NCBI GenBank assembly: GCA_002320455.1
Contig: DCKU01000177.1
Location: 1-5,596, forward strand
Direction: 5' to 3'
DNA: 5,596 bases
Origin: Salinisphaera sp. UBA1666
Lineage (GTDB): Bacteria > Pseudomonadota > Gammaproteobacteria > Nevskiales > Salinisphaeraceae
Under the pieces are notes generated by a model. The model was given only the letters and a program-made list of their open reading frames with translations. It ran no database searches and was not told the DNA's origin. Below, one piece after another: positions 5,573-5,596 of this stretch (its first letter is position 1; every line of letters starts with the position of its first letter). Position numbers and translations under genes: made by a program.

Positions 5573-5592
5573 GGGCGTGTCGTCATAAGATA
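5573..5592 (-). repeat. 20-base repeat, right copy of the inverted pair
   Basis: GGGCGTGTCGTCATAAGATA on the plus strand is an exact inverted match to 51-70. It lies 73 bases above the aroG start codon and continues AAGGC to the window edge, differing from the left copy beyond base 20. If it is the end of an insertion sequence, the element body lies to the right of the window and upstream of aroG, where it might influence aroG transcription. Confidence 0.75.
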
Positions 5593-5596
5593 AGGC

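Noticed and set aside
5500..5586. Upstream in-frame start for aroG inside the 20-base repeat
   Set aside because: The extra 29 residues do not resemble AroG N-termini, and a ribosome binding site precedes the ATG at 5499.
1..5596. tRNA, rRNA, CRISPR array, toxin-antitoxin or phage defence genes
   Set aside because: No spaced direct repeats, no tRNA-like fold was noticed, and all coding space is accounted for by five recognised metabolic or regulatory genes.

Overview
The window reads as a stretch of a GC-rich gammaproteobacterial chromosome with five intact genes. The evidence is an E. coli-type LexA with a canonical CTG-N10-CAG operator, a class I-alpha DAHP synthase close to E. coli AroG, a HinT-like HIT protein, a FolE2-type GTP cyclohydrolase, and a two-domain fatty acyl-CoA reductase of the kind known from wax-ester-making marine Marinobacter. 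A wax-ester-accumulating marine or halophilic genus such as Salinisphaera or Marinobacter is a guess from these proteins, not a demonstration.

Layout. Positions 1-70 hold a short repeat and palindrome next to the lexA stop. lexA lies on the minus strand (70-711), with an SOS box and promoter tight against its start codon. The 712-962 gap carries the promoter, a decayed second copy of the folE2 3' end (803-862) and a strong hairpin (897-917). folE2 (963-1778) and hinT (1880-2221), both minus strand, follow, with a 101-base gap rich in inverted repeats between them. A 100-base divergent control region (2222-2321) with two dyads separates hinT from the plus-strand acyl-CoA reductase (2322-4331). 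That gene converges on aroG (minus, 4423-5499), and the two share a bidirectional terminator at 4344-4382. The right end (5500-5596) holds the aroG leader and a second, inverted copy of the left-end 20-base repeat.

Function. The genes are mostly housekeeping and not one pathway: SOS control (LexA), pterin/folate entry (FolE2), nucleotide phosphoramidate hydrolysis (HinT), reduction of fatty acyl-CoA to fatty alcohol for storage lipid, and the first step of aromatic amino acid synthesis (AroG). Each seems to be its own transcription unit, or nearly so.

No clearly new multi-gene system is visible. The points worth a second look are non-coding: a perfect 20-base inverted repeat at the two ends of the window (possibly insertion-sequence ends pointing outwards), a probable leaderless lexA transcript with the operator touching the start codon, a folE2 3'-end scar, and dyads in the acyl-CoA reductase and aroG leaders.
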